A stretch of 64,000 bases of DNA, taken from positions 632,501 through 696,500 of the forward strand of contig NZ_OY775905.1 in assembly GCF_963675065.1 (NCBI RefSeq), written 5' to 3'. Shown in pieces: positions 1 through 10,274 of this stretch. The position numbers were made by a program, and so were the translations under genes. The notes under the pieces were generated by a model. It did no database searches. It saw nothing but the letters and a program-made list of their open reading frames with translations, and was not told the origin of the DNA. This stretch comes from an uncultured Draconibacterium sp. Its GTDB lineage: Bacteria > Bacteroidota > Bacteroidia > Bacteroidales > Prolixibacteraceae. The first letter of the stretch is position 1. Each line of letters opens with the position of its first letter.

Positions 1-925
<925 letters not shown>

Positions 926-1207
926 TTTTAGAGAATCCTCGTATTGATTCAATTGTATCTCTGTAAAATTGTCGTCTCTATCTTGTGATTTGATTTGACT
1001 CTCGATAATCACTTTCGTAATTATCAAAATTATTTTTTCCCAACATGCCAAAGAACTTTAAAGCACAGAAACAGTAAACTGTTTCAACTTGTGTAGATAA
1101 TTAAGGAATCGAACCTTAAACTGTTGCACCAGCATTATCTTCTGTCCATCTATTACTGAATGAACCTGCCACTCTTTTGTGGTCTTTTTACGACTTTTCA
1201 GCCTCCG

Positions 1208-1281
1208 TGGAGAATAAGGGAGTCGAACCCTTGACCTCTAGAATGCAAATCTAGCGCTCTAGCCAACTGAGCTAATCCCCC
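1208..1281 (-). tRNA. tRNA-Ala (anticodon TGC)
   Basis: The 74-nt reverse complement folds as a standard cloverleaf, with acceptor arm GGGGGAT/ATTCTCC, anticodon loop TTTGCAT (TGC), T-loop GGTTCGACTCC and discriminator A at 1208. No CCA is encoded. It lies in the 16S-23S spacer and is transcribed with the rRNA operon. It shares its 5' half with the tRNA-Ala(GGC) at 54.8 kb. Confidence 0.97.
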
Positions 1282-1389
1282 GAACTTTTGAAGATTAGAA
1301 TGTTGGAGTTTTTGATGATTGGAATGTTTTTTTTGCTTTCGCATTTTACTATTCCGCCATTCTCATATTCCAATATTCCATCATTCCTG

Positions 1390-1463
1390 TAGTCCCGCCC
1401 AGACTTGAACTGGGGACCCCTACATTATCAGTGTAGTACTCTAACCAGCTGAGCTACGGGACT
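1390..1463 (-). tRNA. tRNA-Ile (anticodon GAT)
   Basis: The 74-nt reverse complement folds as a cloverleaf with acceptor AGTCCCG/CGGGACT, anticodon loop CTGATAA (GAT) and T-loop AGTTCAAGTCT. It is the first tRNA in the 16S-23S spacer, followed by tRNA-Ala, the commonest spacer arrangement. No CCA is encoded. Confidence 0.97.
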
Positions 1464-1599
1464 GTTTTTTCTAAGCGCCAAGCTTCTGAGCTTTGGCTTT
1501 TAGCGCAGCTCCCGCTTTGCAACTCTTGTGTAATATTTTAAAAAAAGCAAGGACAACTATTGTCAATATCGTCACTGAAACTTCTAAACCTGTGCTCCA

Positions 1600-3121
<1,522 letters not shown>

Positions 3122-3366
3122 TAAATATAAAAAGTTTAATATCTTTCGCTCCAGGTTTACTTGTCTCTCAGAAATCAACAAAGTTGTTTTATTATTAACC
3201 TTGCTTTTTTGTGCTTCAAAATTTTAAAGAACTCGCGTAAAAAAACCAGCACCTCAATCTTACCTCTTAATGCCGGTCATCTACTTTCTTGTATTTTTCT
3301 CTGACAATCTCTTCTCCTTAAATCTCCTCTCAATTGCCAGAACTCGTTTCCCTTTTAACGGGGCGA
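3122..3366 (-). other. rRNA operon leader, no gene
   Basis: This stretch lies between the nearest rRNA promoter and the 16S gene. It is AT-rich and contains no credible reading frame. It would be the transcribed leader with processing and antitermination signals, but I cannot point to a confident boxA. Confidence 0.6.
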
Positions 3367-3397
3367 CAAAGGTAATTACTTTTTCAAAACCTCCAAA
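3367..3397 (-). promoter_or_regulatory. rRNA promoter P1 (nearest 16S)
   Basis: On the minus strand there is a -33 TTTG (3394-3397), a 19-nt spacer and a -7 TACCTTTG (3367-3374), matching the Bacteroidota consensus TTTG-N19-21-TAnnTTTG. It is the most 16S-proximal of three promoters with identical spacing. Confidence 0.85.
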
Positions 3398-3541
3398 ACT
3401 TTTTTCGCTTTTTTTGAAACTTTATTGCTAAAGTTTCTGCGGCTTTGACGCGATCTCCAGGGCCGTTCCACCAGCCTTTCAATCACTCGTCTTTTACTCT
3501 CATCTTGTCATTTGAACGTCGCTTCGTTTTCAAAGCGGCTG

Positions 3542-3572
3542 CAAAGGTAAACATGTTTTTGTTTCTACCAAA
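3542..3572 (-). promoter_or_regulatory. rRNA promoter P2
   Basis: On the minus strand there is a -33 TTTG (3569-3572), a 19-nt spacer and a -7 TACCTTTG (3542-3549). The downstream GCAGCCGCTTTGA is shared with P3. The -7 box is exactly 175 bp upstream of the P1 -7 box. Confidence 0.87.
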
Positions 3573-3716
3573 CCCTTTTTAAAGTTTTTTCGAAACTTTT
3601 ATTTTCGAACCGTTTTGCTGTTTAAAAGACCGAAATCTTCTTTTCAACTACCGGCTCTGCCTTTGCCGTTCTAAATCCCATTGTTTCTATGAACTTCGCT
3701 TCTCTCAAAGCGGCTG

Positions 3717-3747
3717 CAAAAGTAATCAAGGTTTTTAATAATGCAAG
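3717..3747 (-). promoter_or_regulatory. rRNA promoter P3 (most distal)
   Basis: On the minus strand there is a -33 CTTG (3744-3747), a 19-nt spacer and a -7 TACTTTTG (3717-3724), followed by GCAGCCGCTTTGAGAG as in P2. It is again exactly 175 bp from P2. The -33 box departs by one base from TTTG. Confidence 0.82.
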
Positions 3748-3819
3748 CACCTGGTGCTAAATACATGCAACTTTTTTGGGGCAAAAACCGCAACTAATTG
3801 ATAATCTGAGCAGGGAGAT

Positions 3820-4902
3820 TTAATAAATTTTTAGGGCTGCCGATTTAAACAGACAATAAACGCGCTGACCGTTCTCAAGGCACATACTTTTTTGTGAAGC
3901 TTCCGTGACTTCTACGATGATGTTTTCGCCTACATCAACTATACAAAAGGCAAGGCCGTCTTTTAAAAAGACGTCTTTCATAATCCCTTCTACCTGGTTG
4001 CGGAGCGAGATATTTTGTACAGGCTCTTTTGATAAGGCGATACTTTCTGGCTTGATCAGCACCTTGAGTTCCTGATTTACCTCTACATCTTTTCCGATAG
4101 TTTGTGTCAAGGCCTGAATCTGCAGGTTGCTGTTATGGCTTTTCAGCAAAACCATATTCTTTGATTCAAGGTGTGCGAATACCGACAAGTGCATTACGTT
4201 GTACCACCCCGATTCGTGCATCAGCGCCAAATTATCAGGCTGGTCCAACAGATCGGTAAACTTTCCGTGCCCCAGTAACTGCCCATTTTTCAGCAGTAAC
4301 AAATTATCGGTAAGACTTAAAAGGTCGGGAAGATCGTGGCTTACTATTAATATAGGGAGCGAAAACTTCTGATGCACCCTGTTTAAATACGGAATTATTT
4401 CACGACGCAAGTTTACATCCAGTGCCGAAAAAGGTTCATCCATCAACAATATTTTCGAACCACTGATAATGGCACGCCCAATTGCAGCCCGTTGTTTTTC
4501 TCCGCCGGAACACTGTTCGGGTTTCTTATTTAATAAATGAGCGATCTGTAAAGTTTCGATTACCTCATCGAAAAGTTCCTGATCGGGATTCTTTTCTCCG
4601 TACAACAGGTTCTTCTTTATAGTATAGTGCGGAAAAAGTCGCTCGTCCTGGAAAACGTAGCCCACCCTTCGCTTCCTGATCTTAACATTTATCTTATTCT
4701 TAGTATCGAGAAGTGTATCGCCATTCAAATGAATATAACCTGAATCGGGGGTAACAATTCCGGCAATGGAATTCAGCAAACTTGTTTTCCCATGACCTGA
4801 TGGTCCGAAAATACCGGTAATCCCATTGGGGATATCAGCTTTTACATCAAGCGTAAAATCCTTTCGCTGCAGTTTTATATGAAAACTCAATGCCGCGCTC
4901 AT
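3820..4902 (-). CDS. modC: Molybdate ABC transporter ATP-binding protein ModC
   Basis: This 360-residue ATPase energises molybdate import through ModB. The ABC domain shows Walker A GPSGHGKT at residues 33-40, a Q-loop near 85, the signature CSGGEKQ at 131-137 and Walker B LLMDEP at 152-157 with a D-loop SALD. The last ~120 residues would be the TOBE/Mop-type molybdate-binding regulatory domain usual in ModC. The start ATG overlaps the modB stop codon by 4 nt (ATGA), so translation is probably coupled. It is the last gene of the nif-mod run. Mo supply for FeMo-co is the evident role. Tungstate or sulfate specificity cannot be excluded from sequence alone, but the nif context favours molybdate. 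Confidence 0.93.
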   Translation of the reverse strand: MSAALSFHIKLQRKDFTLDVKADIPNGITGIFGPSGHGKTSLLNSIAGIVTPDSGYIHLNGDTLLDTKNKINVKIRKRRVGYVFQDERLFPHYTIKKNLLYGEKNPDQELFDEVIETLQIAHLLNKKPEQCSGGEKQRAAIGRAIISGSKILLMDEPFSALDVNLRREIIPYLNRVHQKFSLPILIVSHDLPDLLSLTDNLLLLKNGQLLGHGKFTDLLDQPDNLALMHESGWYNVMHLSVFAHLESKNMVLLKSHNSNLQIQALTQTIGKDVEVNQELKVLIKPESIALSKEPVQNISLRNQVEGIMKDVFLKDGLAFCIVDVGENIIVEVTEASQKSMCLENGQRVYCLFKSAALKIY

Positions 4903-5600
4903 GCCGTTTTACTTTTTATTACACGACGGTTTAAGAATTCGGCAGCTATCATTGCCAACAATGATAATATAACCGATACCACAACCAAACGCATGGTTGA
5001 AGCTTCTTGTCCGGGAACCTGCATTTCAGAAAAAATGGCCAGCGGAAGTGTTTGTGTTTTGCCTTCGATGTTTCCGGCAAATGAAATGGTAGCGCCAAAT
5101 TCGCCAAGACTTCTTGCAAACGAAAGAATAAAACCACTGATTACACCAGGCAATGCCAACGGAAGTGTGATCGTAAAAAACACCCGGAGATTGGATGCTC
5201 CCAAAGTGCGCGCAGCTTCTTCCAGTTTTTGGTCGACCAATTCAATGGATAAACGAATGGAACGTGTAACCAACGGAAAGGACACAAAAATAGCAGCGAT
5301 TACAGCGGCGTAAAACGAAAAGGCGATTTGAATTCCGAATGTTTCGTAAAAGAATTTACCGATAACTCCGCGGTTTCCGAAAACCAGTAATAATAAATAA
5401 CCAGTTGTAATGGGAGGTAAAACCAATGGTAAATGTATGATTCCTTCAACTACCGACTTACCAAAAAACCTTTTTCGTGCCAGAAACCAGCCCACGGCTA
5501 TGGCCAGCGGCAAGGTTATAACAGCACAAATTAGCGCAACATATAACGATAATTGTATTGCCGACCACTCGCTTGCTGTATATGTAAAAAGCTCACTCAA
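4899..5600 (-). CDS. modB: Molybdate ABC transporter permease ModB
   Basis: This 233-residue inner-membrane permease has about five or six hydrophobic segments and the permease EAA-type loop EEAARTLGASNLRVFFTITL (about residues 132-151), which contacts ModC. The C-terminal half reads ARSLGEFGATISFAGN, typical of ModB/CysT-type permeases. The start overlaps the end of modA by 8 nt and the end overlaps modC by 4 nt, so the three genes form a tight unit modA-modB-modC. Length is normal for ModB. It would form a homodimer channel delivering molybdate for nitrogenase cofactor synthesis. Confidence 0.93.
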   Translation of the reverse strand: MSELFTYTASEWSAIQLSLYVALICAVITLPLAIAVGWFLARKRFFGKSVVEGIIHLPLVLPPITTGYLLLLVFGNRGVIGKFFYETFGIQIAFSFYAAVIAAIFVSFPLVTRSIRLSIELVDQKLEEAARTLGASNLRVFFTITLPLALPGVISGFILSFARSLGEFGATISFAGNIEGKTQTLPLAIFSEMQVPGQEASTMRLVVVSVILSLLAMIAAEFLNRRVIKSKTA

Positions 5601-6360
5601 TCTTAAATCCGTGTTTTATCCAGATGTCTTTTGCTTCTTTCGAGGTCAGAAAATTATAAAAAAGCCTGGTTTGTTCGTTGTTTTTGTTCTTTAAAATGGA
5701 GGCATAAAAACCAATTGGCGGGTGCAGCTCGTCAGGTACAATAGAAACGATCTTTACTTTTTTTGATTTCAGCGCGTCGGTTTTATATACAATTCCCATT
5801 TCTACTTCGCCCAATTCTACCATCATTAATGCTGAGCGCACGTCTTTGGCCGGCAAGATCCGATCGCTTAAAGCATCGGCATAACCACCGCTCTCAATTG
5901 CTTTCCAGGCATAGTCGCCCGCCGGTACATGTTTTGGGTCGCCAATTGACAGTCGCCCATTAAACTGTTCAGGAAAATGATCCCCAAAAGTGATGGTATC
6001 CGTTTCACTATCGGAAGGAACGATCACCGCCAGCGACGTTCCAACAACTTTCTTTTTTGATTCAGGAACTACCAACTCCAGATTAATCAGGTAGTCTACC
6101 CATTTTTCATTGGCAGAAATATATACTGACGGTTGTGCTCCCTGTTCAATTTGCCGGGCCAATGTTCCCGACGAAGCAAAATTCAGCTTTATGTCGACGT
6201 CATTTTCGGCTTTATAGATTTCAACTAGTTCGGTAACAATATTTGTTAATCCGGCACCGCTGAAAACCAAAAGTTCTGCCGACTGCTTTTTTTGTGATTT
6301 TTGGGCACACCCAAAAACCAAGAATACTATTAATATATATAGTAAAGTTTTTCTACACAT
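5593..6360 (-). CDS. modA: Molybdate-binding lipoprotein ModA
   Basis: This 255-residue periplasmic solute-binding protein has a signal peptide ending in the lipobox VFGC (Cys18), so it is predicted to be lipid-anchored. The mature part shows the ModA/type-2 binding fold: LLVFSGAGLTNIVTEL near the start, FASSGTLARQIEQGA, and GMGIVYKTDA-like text towards the C-terminus (here MGIVYKTDALKSKKV). It is the first gene of modABC, 94 nt after the HEPN-like gene on the same strand. It captures molybdate for ModB/ModC. The anchor is common for binding proteins in this phylum. Confidence 0.92.
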   Translation of the reverse strand: MCRKTLLYILIVFLVFGCAQKSQKKQSAELLVFSGAGLTNIVTELVEIYKAENDVDIKLNFASSGTLARQIEQGAQPSVYISANEKWVDYLINLELVVPESKKKVVGTSLAVIVPSDSETDTITFGDHFPEQFNGRLSIGDPKHVPAGDYAWKAIESGGYADALSDRILPAKDVRSALMMVELGEVEMGIVYKTDALKSKKVKIVSIVPDELHPPIGFYASILKNKNNEQTRLFYNFLTSKEAKDIWIKHGFKIE

Positions 6361-6454
6361 TATTCATCCGTTAAAGTTAGGTAAATTGTGGGTTCAACAA
6401 GTAAAGATGCTTCCTATAAAAACATCATTCCATCAGAAACTGTACTGAAAAATC

Positions 6455-6847
6455 CTAAACAGACTCTTCTTCAACTAATCTTGCATTACAAAACTCTTTC
6501 AATGCATTGGTAAAATCGAGCATTCTCGACAACTCTTCGCGTGTTGGCTCCAGAGTTTCCAGCACTTCCAACGAGCAGAAATTCATAAAACGATTGATAA
6601 ACCGCGCCTCCACAAGAAACTCTTCAGGAACTTCCATTTTCTTACCAATCTGCTTTAATATGGCTGTTATTCCCGAATGTTCAGGCAGTTCGCCCGTACT
6701 CACGCATAAAGCTGTGAGATAGTTTTCCACTGCCATGCTCAATACATTATATACTACCAGGCTTCCCAATTTCTCTTTTTTGTACGAACCAACTGCTGCT
6801 TTTGCGTAGCTATCGGCCTCATCCATGTACTTTGTCCAGTTTGCCAT
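6455..6847 (-). CDS. HEPN-like small helical protein in the nif-mod run
   Basis: This 130-residue protein has no signal peptide and looks all-helical. Residues 40-66 (ENYLTALCV through GELPEHSGITAIL) resemble the HEPN-fold core, in which a helix ending in KAL is followed by G-x-x-P-x-H and a second helix. The Rx4-6H ribonuclease motif of active HEPN toxins is absent; the nearest text is RFINRFMNFC. It lies 29 nt after the barrel gene and 94 nt before modA, all co-directional, so it is likely to be co-expressed with nitrogenase genes. No nucleotidyltransferase partner is adjacent, which argues against a HEPN-MNT toxin-antitoxin pair. Function is unknown. Confidence 0.6.
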   Translation of the reverse strand: MANWTKYMDEADSYAKAAVGSYKKEKLGSLVVYNVLSMAVENYLTALCVSTGELPEHSGITAILKQIGKKMEVPEEFLVEARFINRFMNFCSLEVLETLEPTREELSRMLDFTNALKEFCNARLVEEESV

Positions 6848-6876
6848 AATTTCAAATTTTAGTTATTCAACCTTGT

Positions 6877-8046
6877 TTATACTATTAATTGTAATCCCAG
6901 CGAGATGTAATTACCCGGGTACGTTGTATTTTTAGTGTAGCGGTTCTTTGTTCCGTCGCCATCATGAACTATATAGTGAAGATTCATTTTTACCTTCTTT
7001 TTGGCAGATATGAGGTTTAATCCAAAATCGAGCTTTCTATCGGTACCATCAAAGAAAGAAACATCCTCAAAGCTTTCATCGCCGGAAAACTTTTCAAACA
7101 TTACGGTAGGTTCCAGTATCCAATTTTTTTTCAGAAACATATTGTAGCCGGCCCGAACCATAAAACAGTTGACGTTGTATTCGAGATTGTTTTTCCGTAT
7201 TAAATGATTGTACTCTCCGTCGATTTTCAAATGACCGAGATATAAAGTTGCATCGGCACTTACAGTTTGAGTACTTTTAAAAGCATCGGTTTTCCCTTGC
7301 GTAGAAAAGCCAACTCCAAAAGTTGCACTGGTTTGCGTTTTCAACAAGTTGTTTGAGAAACAATATTTGTATTTCGAGAATTCCTTGTCGCCGAAGTTGA
7401 GCATAAAATGCCCCAGCAAAACCGGCGACCAATTTGTCTTCATAACACTCACCACATCCTGGCGATTGATAATGGATATATTATATATAAGCGTTTGTTT
7501 TCCCAACTCTCCCAAACCACCGAGATTAAGTCCCGGACTGATTCCGTTAGCTTTTCCGGTAACGAACTGTCGCAGGTAACACGAGTTCTCCGTTTTATCG
7601 AGCGAACTGGTTGTCCATGGCGAAGTTGTTGACTCGCGGCTCAAATGCGGCAGAAAATAACCACCCGTTACATTTAACCAGTCACTTTCCGGAAGAAGAT
7701 CGTAAGTAAAATAGGCGCTCCAAAGTGCAACTGCCCCCGTGTTAACCACACCTTTTGTGGAAGAAAAACCATCTTTTGCCAAATTATCGAACGATAACAT
7801 TACGTCGTAGGAGAGCTCGGGCAAAACATTTCCTTTCACACCCAATCGTCCGCGCCTGAAATAAGAAGCAAAACGATTGGCTGCTTCTGCCTCATCAGAA
7901 GTCACTCCCTGACTTACAACATTCCAAAACTGAACCTTTAAATAAGGAGTAATGGTTGGCTTAAACGGTTTTTCCTGAACGGTTTTTCCTGCCTGAACCA
8001 AAAGTGCCGCGAAAAGCAGCAATAAGAATATTACTTTAAACTTCAT
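6877..8046 (-). CDS. Outer-membrane beta-barrel (porin-like) protein
   Basis: This 389-residue protein begins with a Sec signal peptide (hydrophobic residues 5-18, likely cleavage after VQAG). The mature part alternates short hydrophobic/aromatic strands with polar turns: PTITPYLKVQFW, FASYFRRGRLGVKGN, SYDVMLSFD and a C-terminal NYISLGLQLIV. This pattern fits phosphate-selective-type porins of Bacteroidota. It starts 10 nt after nifV ends and is followed closely by the HEPN-like gene and modABC. A plausible inference is a channel for an oxyanion such as molybdate, or for iron or sulfur sources needed during diazotrophy. The substrate cannot be read from the sequence. Confidence 0.72.
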   Translation of the reverse strand: MKFKVIFLLLLFAALLVQAGKTVQEKPFKPTITPYLKVQFWNVVSQGVTSDEAEAANRFASYFRRGRLGVKGNVLPELSYDVMLSFDNLAKDGFSSTKGVVNTGAVALWSAYFTYDLLPESDWLNVTGGYFLPHLSRESTTSPWTTSSLDKTENSCYLRQFVTGKANGISPGLNLGGLGELGKQTLIYNISIINRQDVVSVMKTNWSPVLLGHFMLNFGDKEFSKYKYCFSNNLLKTQTSATFGVGFSTQGKTDAFKSTQTVSADATLYLGHLKIDGEYNHLIRKNNLEYNVNCFMVRAGYNMFLKKNWILEPTVMFEKFSGDESFEDVSFFDGTDRKLDFGLNLISAKKKVKMNLHYIVHDGDGTKNRYTKNTTYPGNYISLGLQLIV

Positions 8047-8056
8047 AGATGCTGAT

Positions 8057-9181
8057 TTAAATGTTTGAAGAGATCAGGTTTTTCACCTCGTTAAAATGCA
8101 GATCGCGCTTTAACTCAGTAGAGAGCTTTTTAATTTTAGCGACAAGAATGGCCAGTTCGTTTTTCGGCAGAAAAATATTTCGTTTTTCCAGCAACTCGCT
8201 AACGGCACCCATTCCTGAGTGCTTTCCAATAACCAGCTCCGTTTGCCGGCCAATTTCGTTCGGATTAAATGGCTGATAAGAAAGAGGATTCTCTTTTAAA
8301 CTTCGGCAGTGAATTCCGGATTCGTGCGAAAAAACCAAATCTCCGGATACCGGTTTCGAAAGTGCCAGTTTTCGTTCTGAAGCCTGCTCCACGAATTTCG
8401 AAAGCTGAACCATCTTTTCACCTTCGAAATTAAAATCGTAATCGCAGGAGTATTTCAGGGCAAAAGCCACTTCTTCCAGACAGGCATTTCCGGCTCGTTC
8501 GCCCAAGCCATTTACCGTAAGACTTACACTTTGTGCGCCCGACTGCAAAGCTACAACGTGGTTGGCTGTTGCCATTCCCAAATCGTTGTGCCCGTGAAAT
8601 TCAAAATCTACATCTGCAAAATCGCTGCTTAACCGGGTAAACAGGTTTTGAACAGAAAGTGGATTCAGAATACCTACCGTATCGGCAATACGCACACGTT
8701 TGGCACCGTATAAAGTTGTTAGATAGATGTATTCTTTAAGAAAATCGTAATCGGCACGCGAAGCATCCTGCGCACCAACGGCCACAAATTCGAAATGATT
8801 TGTGGCAAAATTCATAATCTCGGGAAGGTTTTTTCGCACCCAGTCGCGCGACTTCCCAAGCGTTTCAAGTTGTATGTCGGAAACCGGAAACGAAAGGTTG
8901 ACCCTGCTTGCACCGGTAGCAAGGGCAGCTTCCAAATCGTTGAAAGTTGCCCTGCACCAGCAGGTAGAAGCGAAGGAAAATCCCTGGTTGATCAAACAAT
9001 GAATGTCACTCTGCTCTTTTTCGCCCATGGCCGGAGTCCCTATTTCTAGTTCCGGAACTCCAATGTCATCAAGCTTTTGAGCAATCTCGAGTTTATCTTT
9101 CAATGAAAATACCACACCCGGAGCTTGTTCTCCGTCACGCAGCGTAGTGTCGATCAAATATGGGAACTTCTCATCCTTCAT
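8057..9181 (-). CDS. nifV: Homocitrate synthase NifV
   Basis: This 374-residue enzyme condenses acetyl-CoA with 2-oxoglutarate to give (R)-homocitrate, the organic ligand of FeMo-co. The TIM-barrel opens with the signature DTTLRDGEQAPGV (residues 11-23). The metal-binding HxH is in FEFHGHNDLGMATANHV and the family motif in GLGERAGNACLEE. Length is typical for NifV and shorter than isopropylmalate synthase, which carries a leucine-binding LeuA domain. Its position downstream of the nif genes and upstream of the barrel and mod genes supports NifV over a lysine-pathway homocitrate synthase. A 216-nt gap with a small hairpin separates it from the ferredoxin gene. Confidence 0.92.
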   Translation of the reverse strand: MKDEKFPYLIDTTLRDGEQAPGVVFSLKDKLEIAQKLDDIGVPELEIGTPAMGEKEQSDIHCLINQGFSFASTCWCRATFNDLEAALATGASRVNLSFPVSDIQLETLGKSRDWVRKNLPEIMNFATNHFEFVAVGAQDASRADYDFLKEYIYLTTLYGAKRVRIADTVGILNPLSVQNLFTRLSSDFADVDFEFHGHNDLGMATANHVVALQSGAQSVSLTVNGLGERAGNACLEEVAFALKYSCDYDFNFEGEKMVQLSKFVEQASERKLALSKPVSGDLVFSHESGIHCRSLKENPLSYQPFNPNEIGRQTELVIGKHSGMGAVSELLEKRNIFLPKNELAILVAKIKKLSTELKRDLHFNEVKNLISSNI

Positions 9182-9220
9182 AATATATAATTGTTATTGG
9201 TAAGCAATCCGATAAAAGTA

Positions 9221-9241
9221 CCCCCGGCAAAAACCGGGAAT
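9221..9241 (-). other. Short hairpin in the nifV upstream gap
   Basis: CCCGG and CCGGG arms flank a 5-6-nt A-rich loop between the ferredoxin gene and nifV. It has no strong T-run after it, so it may be an attenuator or mRNA-stability element rather than a full terminator. Confidence 0.35.
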
Positions 9242-9397
9242 ACTATACAAGTTGAAGTTTGATTAGTTCTGGTTATACCGATGAGTGTTTAATTTTTAAC
9301 TATCGGCATTATCCATTGTAATTTCATTGTTTCGCTTAAAGCTCACGCTGAAAACAATCAGGATAAGAGGGGAAAAACAATTGAGTACGCAGTTTAA

Positions 9398-9703
9398 CTA
9401 CTCGCTTATGAGATAATCCTCAACGGCCTCCCCCTCTTCCAGTGCATCTAAAATGTCGTCGATTTTTTCTTCATTAATTCCTCCGTACCAATAGTTATTC
9501 GGGTGAACAACCATTACCGGCCCTTGTGAGCAAACGTTTAAACAAGCGGTGGAAGAGACCGCAACATCGAGGCCGCGGTCGTTACATTCTTCCATTATAT
9601 ATTGAATTAAATCGGATGAACCATTTTTGTTACAATAACCTTGTGCATCGCCGGCAACCCGGTACGAGTTGCATACTAAAATGTGAAATTCTGGTTTTTT
9701 CAT
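9398..9703 (-). CDS. Thioredoxin-like [2Fe-2S] ferredoxin of the nif cluster
   Basis: This 101-residue protein has cysteines at 11, 24, 54 and 58, the C-x12-C...C-x3-C pattern of the thioredoxin-fold [2Fe-2S] ferredoxins (Clostridium pasteurianum 2FeFd, Azotobacter FeSI). An extra Cys40 is not part of that pattern. Such ferredoxins are known to associate with nitrogenase or with protective conformations of it, and a redox role beside nitrogenase is likely here. It sits between the NifX-like gene and nifV, with a REP-like hairpin upstream and a 216-nt gap downstream. An electron-donor role is plausible but unproven. Confidence 0.88.
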   Translation of the reverse strand: MKKPEFHILVCNSYRVAGDAQGYCNKNGSSDLIQYIMEECNDRGLDVAVSSTACLNVCSQGPVMVVHPNNYWYGGINEEKIDDILDALEEGEAVEDYLISE

Positions 9704-9737
9704 CTTGTTCTATATTTTAAGTTGATACTTTCTATTA

Positions 9738-9815
9738 ATGTCATTTCGACGACAAAGGAGGAGAAATCTTTTTCAACGGACAGATTTCTCAGTCATGCTT
9801 CCTTCGAAATGACAG
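9738..9815. repeat. REP-like inverted repeat, copy 1
   Basis: Outer arms GTCATTTCG (9740-9748) and CGAAATGAC (9805-9813) enclose inner arms GAGAAATCT and AGATTTCTC. The element lies between the NifX-like and ferredoxin genes and can form a long double-stem hairpin. Two related copies lie in the same operon. Confidence 0.8.
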
Positions 9816-9822
9816 CTATTTA

Positions 9823-10170
9823 TTATTTACATTTTCCACTGCATCCCGGAATCTTATCGATATTACAGGAACACGGTTGTATTTTAATTCCTTTGGCTTT
9901 TAGTGCTGCCTCTGGTTTTTCACCAATTTGAAGTGTATACACCTTCTCGCAGTCTTTTATTCGTTCGTAAACCATTGACAGCCGGTCTCCTGAAAACTTA
10001 TGATCCTTGTCGGGCATTTCCTCTTTATTTGATTTGCAATAGGAATCTACCATCCTGGTTTCGATAAGCTTTACATCGTTGGCTTTTACATCATAGATCG
10101 AAAAACTACGTGCTTTTCCAAAATGCTGGTCAACCTTTACGCCACTTGTTGTTGTTACTGCTATTCTCAT
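9823..10170 (-). CDS. NifX/NifB-C-terminal-like FeMo-co binding protein
   Basis: This 115-residue protein belongs to the dinitrogenase iron-molybdenum cofactor family: MRIAVTTTSGVKVDQHFGKA is the usual opening, with the conserved H16, and IKDCEKVYTLQIGEKPEAAL corresponds to the second half of the domain. Family members (NifX, NafY C-terminal domain, NifB C-terminal domain) bind NifB-co or FeMo-co and pass it along. The C-terminal tail CSCNIDKIPGCSGKC is rich in cysteine and could ligate an Fe-S cluster; nifB next door ends with a similar Cys-rich tail. It lies 104 nt after nifB. I leave the symbol blank because NifX and NifY types cannot be told apart here. Confidence 0.85.
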   Translation of the reverse strand: MRIAVTTTSGVKVDQHFGKARSFSIYDVKANDVKLIETRMVDSYCKSNKEEMPDKDHKFSGDRLSMVYERIKDCEKVYTLQIGEKPEAALKAKGIKIQPCSCNIDKIPGCSGKCK

Positions 10171-10187
10171 TTGAAACTATGTTTATT

Positions 10188-10262
10188 GTAATTTCGATTC
10201 GTCGACTAATGGAGAGAAAACTCAACTTTGAAACAGATTTCTCTCTCCGTTCGAAATGACAT
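10188..10262. repeat. REP-like inverted repeat, copy 2
   Basis: This is a degenerate copy in the nifB to NifX-like gap: ATTTCGA near 10191 pairs with TCGAAAT ending near 10257, and GGAGAGAAA pairs with TTTCTCTCC inside. It is related to the copies at 9.74 and 18.45 kb but with decayed left arm. Confidence 0.72.
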
Positions 10263-10274
10263 TATTATTATTCG

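Noticed and set aside
4879..5313. Open frame antisense to modB.
   Set aside because: It is a shadow of the modB coding strand with no domain content.
6455..6847. HEPN/MNT toxin-antitoxin system.
   Set aside because: No nucleotidyltransferase gene is adjacent and the Rx4-6H ribonuclease motif is missing.
9182..9397. A separate sigma54 promoter in front of nifV.
   Set aside because: No TGGCAC-N5-TTGC-like sequence is present on the minus strand in this gap.
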